From: Verrucomicrobiales bacterium
GTDB taxonomy: Bacteria; Verrucomicrobiota; Verrucomicrobiia; Verrucomicrobiales; DEV007
DNA: 64,000 nucleotides
Assembly: GCA_029213005.1 (NCBI GenBank)
Contig: JARGPI010000007.1
Coordinates: 179,981 to 243,980, forward strand
Reading direction: 5' to 3'
Positions within the stretch are counted from its first letter, which is position 1. Each line of letters opens with the position of its first letter. Both the position numbers and the translations under genes were made by a program. Positions 25,938 to 33,677 of the stretch are shown here, piece after piece. The notes beneath the pieces are model-generated. The model was given only the letters and a program-made list of their open reading frames with translations. It ran no database searches and was not told the DNA's origin.

Positions 25938-28900
25938 ATGGGTCACCTATTTTCTCATACATTTCGTCGGTTTACAGGCCGACTGATTTTGCTTACTGCG
26001 CTGCCATGCCTCATCGGATCCCGTTCCGAGGCTGCTGAGAAATCGGCTCCTGACTGGAAGCCGGTCATTCCGGTTTTGGAGAAGTATTGCGTCGACTGTC
26101 ATGGGGGGAAGGAGACTAAGGGAAATATCGATCTGAAAGGATTGATCGCGAATCCGGATGTGGCAGGTCATTTTGATCTCTGGGAAACCGTTCTTTTTGT
26201 TCTTGAAGACGAAGAAATGCCGCCGCCTGACGATCCTCAACCGGACGACCGGGAAAAAGAACTCTTTCTAGACTGGCTGGGGGCTTCTCTCGATGCAGTG
26301 GCGAGTGAAAATGCGGGCGATCCCGGGGTGGTTACGATCCGGCGCCTGACGAATGTGGAATACGACAATACGATTCGTGATCTCACTGGAATCGATTTTG
26401 GTCTTTCGAATAAATTCCAACCTGATGGAGGAGGGGGAGAGGGCTTCTCAAATGTCGGGGACGTGCTTTTTGTTAATCCGCAGCAACTCGACAGTTATCT
26501 GTCGGCGGCACGATATCTCACCGATCGGGCCAGTATCCTTCCGGGTCGGGGTGTTCGGTTCCGGAAAGAGCGAATTGGCTTGCGGAGTCCGGCCCAGTTG
26601 AGTACCGAGGCGAATCAATCGCTCTATATCTGGTATCAGAAAATGGCGGGACCTTATCTACCCCGGGATGACGAAGATCGTCGCGAGGATGAATACATGC
26701 TGGCGGCCTGGAAATTCAAGCACCGGGAGAAGACCGGGGCCGGTTCGCTCGAGCAATTGGCGAAAGAAGCCAAACTGTCGCCCGCTTTTCTGAGCAACTG
26801 GTGGAGTCTGCTCAATTCCACCACGCCGGAGTCGCGATTTCTGGATTTAATCCGGGTGCCGTGGCGAAATCTTCCCGGGCCTGCTGCAGATAAGCCCGGG
26901 CAAGTGCCACCCGCAGTGGTTTCACAGATTCTCGACATCGAAGCAAAACACCTTTCCTGGAACAAACGCAAGGGTGAGGGCTGGGTGATGACGCAGCGAC
27001 GTCAGCAGGATACGGACGGACTGCGCAATCGATCGATAACGATGACGATTCCGGAAGGTGAGCCGATTCACCTTGTCGCCGGGGATTTTGGAGACGGTAA
27101 CCGTGGCGATCTGATTCTGTTTGAGAAGATTGAAGTTCGCTACAAGGGAAAGCGCGAAAAATATATCGATTGGTTAAAGCGCCGTCTCGAGGGAAACCGC
27201 AAGCAACTGGCGCAACTCAAGGGCAATCCAAACCCGGGCGAAGCTGATAAGAAGAAAATTCAGTGGCTGGAAACGTTTCAAAAGAACGGGCAATCGGTTT
27301 TAGCTCGATTTGGAAAACACCCTCAGGAAGGTCGAAAACTTGATCCAACGCACCTGGCGATTCGTCCTCCCGAAGTGCTGCGACTCCCTTTCGATGGTGG
27401 GAAGGTCCAGGTTTTTGTCAGTGCGAAGATGGATCTGAACTTTCCGGAAGCGGATTATGGCTCCCACCAGTGGACTATCGCCGGGGCCAATCCGCCGGAC
27501 CCGGGTAAAATTATTCCGGGCGCCCTCGTGATCTACAAGCGGCAGACCGAGATCTCCCGTAAAATAATGGGTGAGTTCTCTCGCATGAAATCGGCCTTTC
27601 CGGACGAGTACAATCGACTTCTCGAGGAGGTTGCGCGGAACTACCTGCGAGGCGGGAAGGGAACCGGGGTTTATTATCTGAATGATGAGCAGCTTCGGGC
27701 CACTTTGACCGATTGGCAGCGCGTTGAGCACGAAAGAATGTTGCGCGACTGGGCATTGCTCAGGAATACCAAACCCAATGAGAAGATGCGGAAAGAGATT
27801 GATCAGGGAGTGTTGTCTCATATCCACTGGTGGACTTATCGGGCGTGGCGGCGGGATTTGAGTCATCAGGAAAAAGAGGCGCTCAATGCGATCTATTACG
27901 ATGCCCGCTCGCGGGGAATGGACTCGGAAACCGCGGGGCGGGAAGTGTTAACCCGGGTTTTTGTGTCGCCTGACTTTTTGTTTAAGCTGGAAGCCTCAGA
28001 GAAACCGGGGATTCAACCCGTTTCGCCCTGGGAATTGGCGACTAGACTCAGTTATTTTCTCTGGGCTTCCACTCCTGATACCAACTTGCTGGAGGCCGCT
28101 CGCAACGGGAGTTTGATGAAGCCGGAAGTGAGGGCGCAGCAGGTGAAGCGAATGTTAAAGGATCGCCGGGCTGGCGCTTTGGCGGAGGAATTTGCCGGTC
28201 AGTGGCTCGAGTTCCATGGCTTTGCGGGGCACAATGCGGTCGACTCCAAGCTGTTTCCGGAATTCACCCCGGAATTGCGGGACGATATGGCGAAAGAGAC
28301 TCGTCAGTTTTTTGACTACCTGCTGCGAGAAGACCGCCCTGTGCGGGAAATCCTCATGGCTGACTACACTTTTCTCAATGAGAGATTGGCAAAGCATTAC
28401 GGGATCCCCGGCGTGACCGGGGAAAATTTCCGGAAGATGCCGGTCGCGAAATTTGATCGGGGGGGACTGCTTGGGATGGGCAGTATTCTGACGAAGACGT
28501 CCTTTCCCCAGCGAACCAGTCCGGTGCTTCGGGGGAACTGGCTGCTCAATGCGGTCTTAGGCCAACCCACTCCGCCGCCACCTAACGATGTGCCGGAGCT
28601 GGAAGCGGTTACCGACGCGAAAAATTTGCGTGAAAAGCTGGAGCATCACCGCGCTGACAAAGCCTGTGCCTCCTGCCATGACCGGATTGATCCGTTGGGT
28701 TTTGCCCTCGAGGGATTCGATGCGATCGGGCGACTCCGATCTCAGGGCGATAGCGATACACCAATCGATGATACCGGAAAGCTGCGTGATGGTTCCGTGC
28801 TCGATGGCGTCAATGGATTGCGAGAATATCTGGGGAAAAACGATACAGAGTTTTACGGCCTCTTTGCGAGGAAACTGATTGGGTATGCGACGGGACGCAG

Positions 28901-29045
28901 TGTGATTTCCACCGATCGCGAATTGATCGAGACCATCCAGAAAAAACTCAAGGCGGGTGACGGCCGTTTCTCCGATGCCATCCTGACAATTGTCGAAAGC
29001 AGTCAGTTTTTGTCACGTCGGAATGATGAGACACTTTCCAATTAA
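25938..29045 (+). CDS. DUF1592/DUF1588-family cytochrome c protein
   Basis: About 1035 residues from ATG at 25938, which I prefer over upstream 25842 because it begins directly at a signal peptide (charged start, then a hydrophobic run ending SRSEA). It has a planctomycete-type heme site CVDCH at about residues 51-55, a DUF1587-like segment (RRLTNVEYDNTIRDLTG), then DUF1595/1592 and DUF1588 with a second CASCH motif near 910, and a DUF1585-like end. These proteins are abundant in PVC bacteria, always secreted, and usually paired with a DUF1552 protein, as here 16 bp downstream. Two CxxCH motifs support a periplasmic electron-transfer role. The substrate is unknown; complex-polysaccharide breakdown is a common proposal only. 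Confidence 0.85.
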   Translation: MGHLFSHTFRRFTGRLILLTALPCLIGSRSEAAEKSAPDWKPVIPVLEKYCVDCHGGKETKGNIDLKGLIANPDVAGHFDLWETVLFVLEDEEMPPPDDPQPDDREKELFLDWLGASLDAVASENAGDPGVVTIRRLTNVEYDNTIRDLTGIDFGLSNKFQPDGGGGEGFSNVGDVLFVNPQQLDSYLSAARYLTDRASILPGRGVRFRKERIGLRSPAQLSTEANQSLYIWYQKMAGPYLPRDDEDRREDEYMLAAWKFKHREKTGAGSLEQLAKEAKLSPAFLSNWWSLLNSTTPESRFLDLIRVPWRNLPGPAADKPGQVPPAVVSQILDIEAKHLSWNKRKGEGWVMTQRRQQDTDGLRNRSITMTIPEGEPIHLVAGDFGDGNRGDLILFEKIEVRYKGKREKYIDWLKRRLEGNRKQLAQLKGNPNPGEADKKKIQWLETFQKNGQSVLARFGKHPQEGRKLDPTHLAIRPPEVLRLPFDGGKVQVFVSAKMDLNFPEADYGSHQWTIAGANPPDPGKIIPGALVIYKRQTEISRKIMGEFSRMKSAFPDEYNRLLEEVARNYLRGGKGTGVYYLNDEQLRATLTDWQRVEHERMLRDWALLRNTKPNEKMRKEIDQGVLSHIHWWTYRAWRRDLSHQEKEALNAIYYDARSRGMDSETAGREVLTRVFVSPDFLFKLEASEKPGIQPVSPWELATRLSYFLWASTPDTNLLEAARNGSLMKPEVRAQQVKRMLKDRRAGALAEEFAGQWLEFHGFAGHNAVDSKLFPEFTPELRDDMAKETRQFFDYLLREDRPVREILMADYTFLNERLAKHYGIPGVTGENFRKMPVAKFDRGGLLGMGSILTKTSFPQRTSPVLRGNWLLNAVLGQPTPPPPNDVPELEAVTDAKNLREKLEHHRADKACASCHDRIDPLGFALEGFDAIGRLRSQGDSDTPIDDTGKLRDGSVLDGVNGLREYLGKNDTEFYGLFARKLIGYATGRSVISTDRELIETIQKKLKAGDGRFSDAILTIVESSQFLSRRNDETLSN

Positions 29046-29061
29046 TTTACTTTAGCAACTC

Positions 29062-30414
29062 ATGACTTCATCAAAACAATTTCGTTCTTCCCGAAGACTC
29101 TTTCTGCGAAATACCGGAATCGCTTTGGGGCTACCCTGGCTGGAATCGATGAATGCCTTTGGTAGCACGGTAGGCAAAGCGGCTTCGGCAAATGAAGCGC
29201 CGCGCCGCTTTGCGACGCTTTTCATGGGGAACGGAGTCAATCCCTATCACTGGGGAGCGACCAATACCGATCAGGGAATGGAGCTGATGAAAACGCTGTC
29301 TCCCCTCGAGCCGGTAAAGGATCGCCTACTTGTAATGAAAGGTCTCTGGAATCCGACAACGGTTAAAGGGCCCGGTGGTCACTATCCAAAAATGAATGTG
29401 CTATCCGGGCTTACCGTGAAGCAGACCACCACAGATGTTCAGGTCGGCACCACGATGGATCAGGTGATGGCGCAGCAGCTTGGTCACCACACTCCGATGC
29501 CCAGTATTGTTCTGGGAACCGAACCTCCGCGCTATAGTACGGACAGCGGCTTTACTTCACTCTACTCAGCCTATATTTCATGGAGCAGTCCAACGACACC
29601 TGCTCCTAAAGAGATTTACCCACAGCAGGCCTTTGATCAATTGTTTGATGATGGCAGTAAGCGGAGGCGTGATAAGAGTGTTCTGGATCTGGTGCTATCC
29701 GATGCCGCCAGCCTCCGGGGCAAAGTCAGTAGTCGTGATGCTCAAAAGCTGGACGAGTATTTTACGTCGGTAAGGGAACTGGAGCAACGGATTGAAAGGG
29801 CCGAGAAGCAGTCGCAAAAAGAGACCGGTGGTCAGGGCTGGCAACCCAGTGTGAAAAAGCCGACCTTTTCCCGTCCTGAAGCCGGGATTCCCAATGATGT
29901 GCGAGAGCATCTCAAGCTGCAACTGGACATTATGGTTCTCGCTTTTCAAATGGATCGGACCCGCATTGCGACGATGATGTTGAACAATGATCTGTCGGGA
30001 ATGAATTTGGGATTTCTCGGAAATATCAAAGGAGGTATTCACGAGCTATCCCATCACGCCGGAAATGCGGAACGCCTCGATATGTATCAGCGGGTTAACC
30101 AATATCATATCCAACTTCTCAGCGAGACGCTTCAGAAAATGGATCAAACCGATGAAGGGGAACGGTCTTTGTTGGACAACAGTATGATCCTGTTCTGCTC
30201 AAGTCTCTGGGATGGCAATGCTCACGATTCCCGACAGCTACCGGTCCTACTTGCCGGTGGGGGCGGGGGAACCATCAAAGGGGGGCGTATGCTTGACTAC
30301 AGCAAACAGGAAAACCGGAAGCTGTGCCGGCTACACCTCGCTGTGATGGAGCGGATGGGAGTAAAGACCAACCAATTTGGCGATGCTAGTTCGGCGCTGT
30401 CTGATTTGGGATAG
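29062..30414 (+). CDS. DUF1552 protein, Tat-type signal
   Basis: A 450-residue protein with a twin-arginine leader (SRRLFLRNTGIALGLP) and the DUF1552 body: FATLFMGNGVNPYHWG, KGLWNPTTVKGPGGH, and a C-terminal LLDNSMILFCSSLWDGNAH. The family is related to DUF1501/sulfatase-like proteins and is exported folded. It is the second gene of a two-gene operon with the DUF1592-family cytochrome, the usual arrangement in PVC genomes. The biochemical role is not established. Start ATG at 29062. Confidence 0.88.
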   Translation: MTSSKQFRSSRRLFLRNTGIALGLPWLESMNAFGSTVGKAASANEAPRRFATLFMGNGVNPYHWGATNTDQGMELMKTLSPLEPVKDRLLVMKGLWNPTTVKGPGGHYPKMNVLSGLTVKQTTTDVQVGTTMDQVMAQQLGHHTPMPSIVLGTEPPRYSTDSGFTSLYSAYISWSSPTTPAPKEIYPQQAFDQLFDDGSKRRRDKSVLDLVLSDAASLRGKVSSRDAQKLDEYFTSVRELEQRIERAEKQSQKETGGQGWQPSVKKPTFSRPEAGIPNDVREHLKLQLDIMVLAFQMDRTRIATMMLNNDLSGMNLGFLGNIKGGIHELSHHAGNAERLDMYQRVNQYHIQLLSETLQKMDQTDEGERSLLDNSMILFCSSLWDGNAHDSRQLPVLLAGGGGGTIKGGRMLDYSKQENRKLCRLHLAVMERMGVKTNQFGDASSALSDLG

Positions 30415-30427
30415 AGCTGGGTGGAAG

Positions 30428-31357
30428 CTACTCCATCCGGACTTCTTCAGAATGTAAAATTCGAAAATCGAAATCGGTATCTTCCATTTTTTTCAGGAGG
30501 CGGTTCCATTCTCTGGAGCAGCGGTAGTTTATCTCCCGCACGCGGTTTAGCAGGTGCACTTGTATGATAATCATCTCAAGCGAGGGGAACGGTTCCCGCC
30601 ATTGAGGGGCGGTATCTTCATCGAGCCATCGCTCAAACAGCTCCGGATCGGACTGGCTGATACTGATTAATATACTGTTACCCCGATCCAGAATTTTATA
30701 GTACTCGGTTAAGAGCAGGCCCTGATGGTAGAAATTCATCAAACAGTCCGTTGTGATGTCTTTCCATTCATCGATAAAGATGGGGCGTTTTTCCTCCCAA
30801 TTGACGGGTTCTTTGAAGGAATCATCGAGTGCATCGTAGATTTGAATAATCCGGGCAGATAGCCGGAAGTTCTCGAAAAGCACATCCCGGGTATCGTGCG
30901 AACCAAAGTGAATATGGGGCAGCAGGGCGTTAGCATTGATCCCCACCACATCGCAGGAGTGTTGCATCTCCTTGAAATACATCGTGGCACGGGCCGTTTC
31001 CGTTGCCACCCGGGGTGCCACTGCGGCGATTTTATGGTAGTCGAGTCCGAGCCACCGGCAGACCCGTTCAGTCGCCAGGGTTGGGCCGAATTTGCGCGCC
31101 AGAATGATGGCTTCGTTAGGTATGAAATAGATTCCGACCCGCTGCAGCAGGTAGAGAAGGTATTTCTCCCGGGCATCAGGTATGATTCCCGTTTCCATTT
31201 CGTCATCGATCGCTTCGGGTGAAGCGAAGAAATTCATGGCTTCGTACTTTTGCTCGATCGCATGAATTCGTTTCCACTGCTTTCGGTGCAGTTTCCTCAC
31301 CTTTCGGTGATGGCTCTGCTCACGATTGATTCGAACCCGCTCGAGAAGCCAACTCAT
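30428..31357 (-). CDS. unknown protein, last gene of the wall-synthesis/phosphatase operon
   Basis: A 309-residue soluble-looking protein that I do not recognise. The N-terminus is basic and His-rich (residues 1-35), followed by predicted helices and a tryptophan-rich segment (ERWLDEDTAPQWREPF, about 235). No signal peptide or membrane segment is visible. Its start overlaps the stop of the OmpA-like gene by 4 bp (ATGA), so it is translationally coupled to the operon and probably acts with it. It has no clear nucleotide-binding or metal motif. It converges with the DUF1552 gene 13 bp away, with no clear terminator hairpin between. Confidence 0.75.
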   Translation of the reverse strand: MSWLLERVRINREQSHHRKVRKLHRKQWKRIHAIEQKYEAMNFFASPEAIDDEMETGIIPDAREKYLLYLLQRVGIYFIPNEAIILARKFGPTLATERVCRWLGLDYHKIAAVAPRVATETARATMYFKEMQHSCDVVGINANALLPHIHFGSHDTRDVLFENFRLSARIIQIYDALDDSFKEPVNWEEKRPIFIDEWKDITTDCLMNFYHQGLLLTEYYKILDRGNSILISISQSDPELFERWLDEDTAPQWREPFPSLEMIIIQVHLLNRVREINYRCSREWNRLLKKMEDTDFDFRILHSEEVRME

Positions 31358-32004
31358 TCACTCTTTGCTTTGAGGTCATCCCGTGATCTGTCTCTGGTGG
31401 AAAATAACTGAAACTCGATCCGGCGACGTTTGGAATCATCTTTTCCGGACGGATTGGTATCGAGGCTGTAGTCGGTATCGACCATGGAACCCGCAGACAT
31501 GGGAACGAAAAAATCGATATTTTTGAAAAGCTTTCCCTCTTCTCTCAGTTCCTGAAAAAACTGGGTCACTACCACTGCCCGGACCATTCCCAGCTCGGTA
31601 TTCGAAACCGTGTCGTTTGCCAGGATGGAAGCAGCTCGATCCAGATTGCTACCTCTGGAACCCAAAGAACGGCTCTGGCCTTTCAGGTAGGCCGCCAGTG
31701 CCGAATCGAGGTCGTATCGTTTTGACCGGTTTTGAACCGGTGCGGTATCGGCGTGTCCGATAATCTCGAGTCCATCGAATCCATGCTTTCGGGATATTTG
31801 ATCGATTGATCGGGCGGCATCGAGTAACTCAAGCTGCAATTCTTCAGTAATCCGGGCGGTTTTCGAGCCGAAATTTTCTTTAATGTCGATAGAGAGGGCT
31901 GCGTCGACATACCTGGGCCGATTAAGCGCAAATACGATAATGAAAACGATCAGCAGAATCAGAAAGATTTCGTTTTCAGGTCTGATACCCCGCGCTCTCA
32001 TCAC
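31354..32004 (-). CDS. OmpA/MotB-like membrane-anchored protein
   Basis: A 216-residue protein with one N-terminal transmembrane helix (residues about 12-28) and a C-terminal OmpA/MotB-like fold: EIIGHADTAP (about 80-90), SNTELGMVRAVVVTQFF (about 133-149) and KRRRIEFQL near 195. This fold usually binds peptidoglycan in the periplasm. The domain is short and diverged, so binding is inferred. The gene overlaps both neighbours (1 bp and 4 bp). Paired with the adjacent membrane/coiled-coil protein it resembles MotA/MotB- or ZorA/ZorB-like pairs in layout, but the partner lacks recognisable MotA signatures. Confidence 0.7.
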   Translation of the reverse strand: MMRARGIRPENEIFLILLIVFIIVFALNRPRYVDAALSIDIKENFGSKTARITEELQLELLDAARSIDQISRKHGFDGLEIIGHADTAPVQNRSKRYDLDSALAAYLKGQSRSLGSRGSNLDRAASILANDTVSNTELGMVRAVVVTQFFQELREEGKLFKNIDFFVPMSAGSMVDTDYSLDTNPSGKDDSKRRRIEFQLFSTRDRSRDDLKAKSE

Positions 32005-32675
32005 TAAGACAATCTACCGTTGAGTTTCGTGAGTTCCTGAAGAACCTCATCACGATGAGATTCTTCAACCTGGCGACGAGTTGGATCTTCGCTGATGAAA
32101 GTGTTCACTTCGACCAGCAACTGATTGGCCTGCTCCAGTAAAGCGCGGTGCTGGGCCAATTCTTTTTCAGCCTCCTCCATACTCGCCCGGGAGACGCCGA
32201 GGACGTCAGCAGTCGCTCTTAATTCCGCGTTGAGCTGCTCGGTCAGCTTGGGATCGAGAGCCAGTGATATATTCTCCCCGGAAATCAGAGGTGTGTCCTC
32301 CCGCTCGATCAATCCGCCAAAGAACCAGCCAACGAGACTACTCAATAGAGCGCCACCGGCTCCTGCGAAAATCGACTCGGTATCGCTCTCAATATATTCA
32401 ATGGCGAGGATCAAACCGGTGAGGGTATATAGATAGCCGGTCAGTTTTACGAGGTTACTGGACTGTTGACGGCCGACTTCTTCGATCGACTTCATGCCAA
32501 TCACCCCGGCTGCCAGGGTATGAGTTAAAGCCCAGAATCTAAAGAACCCCTGATTAAAGATCGGTTCACCTCCGATAATCAACCCGTTGAGGAATAATAT
32601 TGAAGACACGCCAACTAGCAGGTAGGACCCCCAGGCGATTTTTGTCATGTTCGGCTTGGTCAGCTTCATCTTCAT
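32004..32675 (-). CDS. membrane protein with C-terminal coiled coil
   Basis: A 223-residue protein. The first 125 residues contain about four hydrophobic helices (near 13-32, 47-60, 78-92 and 104-122); residues 140-223 form a charged, heptad-like helical tail likely to be a cytoplasmic coiled coil. No enzyme motif is visible. It sits between the PP2C-like and OmpA-like genes with overlapping or 2-bp junctions, so it is probably the integral-membrane partner of the OmpA-like protein. Similarity to MotA/TolQ/ZorA is architectural only. Confidence 0.7.
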   Translation of the reverse strand: MKMKLTKPNMTKIAWGSYLLVGVSSILFLNGLIIGGEPIFNQGFFRFWALTHTLAAGVIGMKSIEEVGRQQSSNLVKLTGYLYTLTGLILAIEYIESDTESIFAGAGGALLSSLVGWFFGGLIEREDTPLISGENISLALDPKLTEQLNAELRATADVLGVSRASMEEAEKELAQHRALLEQANQLLVEVNTFISEDPTRRQVEESHRDEVLQELTKLNGRLS

Positions 32676-32677
32676 AG

Positions 32678-33673
32678 TCAGTTGATGGCTTTAAGGAGTT
32701 GATCTTTGAAGCTCAGCCATTCGTAGGCTGCCCAGAAGCCGAACATCACGATTAATATCATGATAAAAAGCAGCATCATGAAAAGAACCCAGAAACCGGA
32801 TTCTCTGGGCTCTTCTTTCTTCTTCGGAGGGCGCGCTTTTTTCGATTTTGAGTCGGCCTTGGTTTTGGGAGATGCCTTGGCGTTGTCCGATGACGACATA
32901 GACCGCAAACGATTTTTCGGCGGGTAATTAACGACTTTTGGGGCCAGCTCCGCCGGCATGTTGATCACAGTGAAACAGATGTCATCGAGGAGGGATTCCG
33001 TATCCTTGGGAATATCAAGATTTACTCGAGCGAAGACATCATCAGGTTTGCTTCCGGGTAAATCGACGAAGAAGTCGGGGATGTGCTTAGTCAGACCATC
33101 GGAAAACATATAGATGTTCAGAGATGGGTCGCTTTCGAACTGGTAGACACTGTCGGGGCTGTAGGGCTCTGGCAAATCGCCGAGACGGGCGTCATGACTG
33201 AGTCCCATCAATTCGCCGGGGGCGACGGTGATGTTTTCCACTCCCTGGGGGCGGGGTTCGTTGGGGCCGTCATGACAGAATCTCAACGAACCTCTCTCAT
33301 TACACAATGCGATTGTGCAATCACCGACGCCGCCGATATATAAATTGTGATCGTAGATGACGATAACCGAGCAGCAGAGTATACCATTGGTAACTTTTTT
33401 GACTTTAAGTTGCCTGTCAATTTCGTTGAGAATATCCGCGACAATCTGTTTCGGGTCGCCTTTGACACCGGAAATTTCAATCCGCTGCACAGCAAATTGA
33501 ACCACGTTTTTAGCGATCTGAGTGACTTCTTTGTCCACCGGGGCGGGGGCATCTGCCACCATTCCAATCAGAGCCGGGGACGGTGAACTGATCAGAAAAG
33601 CTTTCAGGATGTCCCCGAATGGCTCATTGTAGAGGGCGTAAAAGCTGTTCTCTTTTGTGATTAAGTCAATCAT
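32678..33673 (-). CDS. PP2C-like Ser/Thr phosphatase with C-terminal membrane anchor
   Basis: A 331-residue protein. Residues 1-240 follow the PP2C plan: an early metal-binding Asp at about 41 (IGMVADAP, replacing the usual DGMGG), GGVGDCTIAL (Asp118), FSDGLTKHI (Asp192) and a final LLDDICFTV near 230. A Lys/Ser/Pro-rich linker (about 255-290) leads to a transmembrane helix at about 293-317. The layout is like mycobacterial PstP, which has a cytoplasmic PP2C domain and a membrane anchor. It follows the kinase-like gene by 4 bp, suggesting a kinase/phosphatase pair. The modified first motif may alter metal binding. Confidence 0.75.
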   Translation of the reverse strand: MIDLITKENSFYALYNEPFGDILKAFLISSPSPALIGMVADAPAPVDKEVTQIAKNVVQFAVQRIEISGVKGDPKQIVADILNEIDRQLKVKKVTNGILCCSVIVIYDHNLYIGGVGDCTIALCNERGSLRFCHDGPNEPRPQGVENITVAPGELMGLSHDARLGDLPEPYSPDSVYQFESDPSLNIYMFSDGLTKHIPDFFVDLPGSKPDDVFARVNLDIPKDTESLLDDICFTVINMPAELAPKVVNYPPKNRLRSMSSSDNAKASPKTKADSKSKKARPPKKKEEPRESGFWVLFMMLLFIMILIVMFGFWAAYEWLSFKDQLLKAIN

Positions 33674-33677
33674 GCGG

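Noticed and set aside
31354..32675. Zorya anti-phage system (ZorA/ZorB)
   Set aside because: The OmpA-like protein fits in layout, but the partner lacks MotA-type motifs, no ZorC/D/E helicase or nuclease is nearby, and the operon is dominated by wall-synthesis genes.
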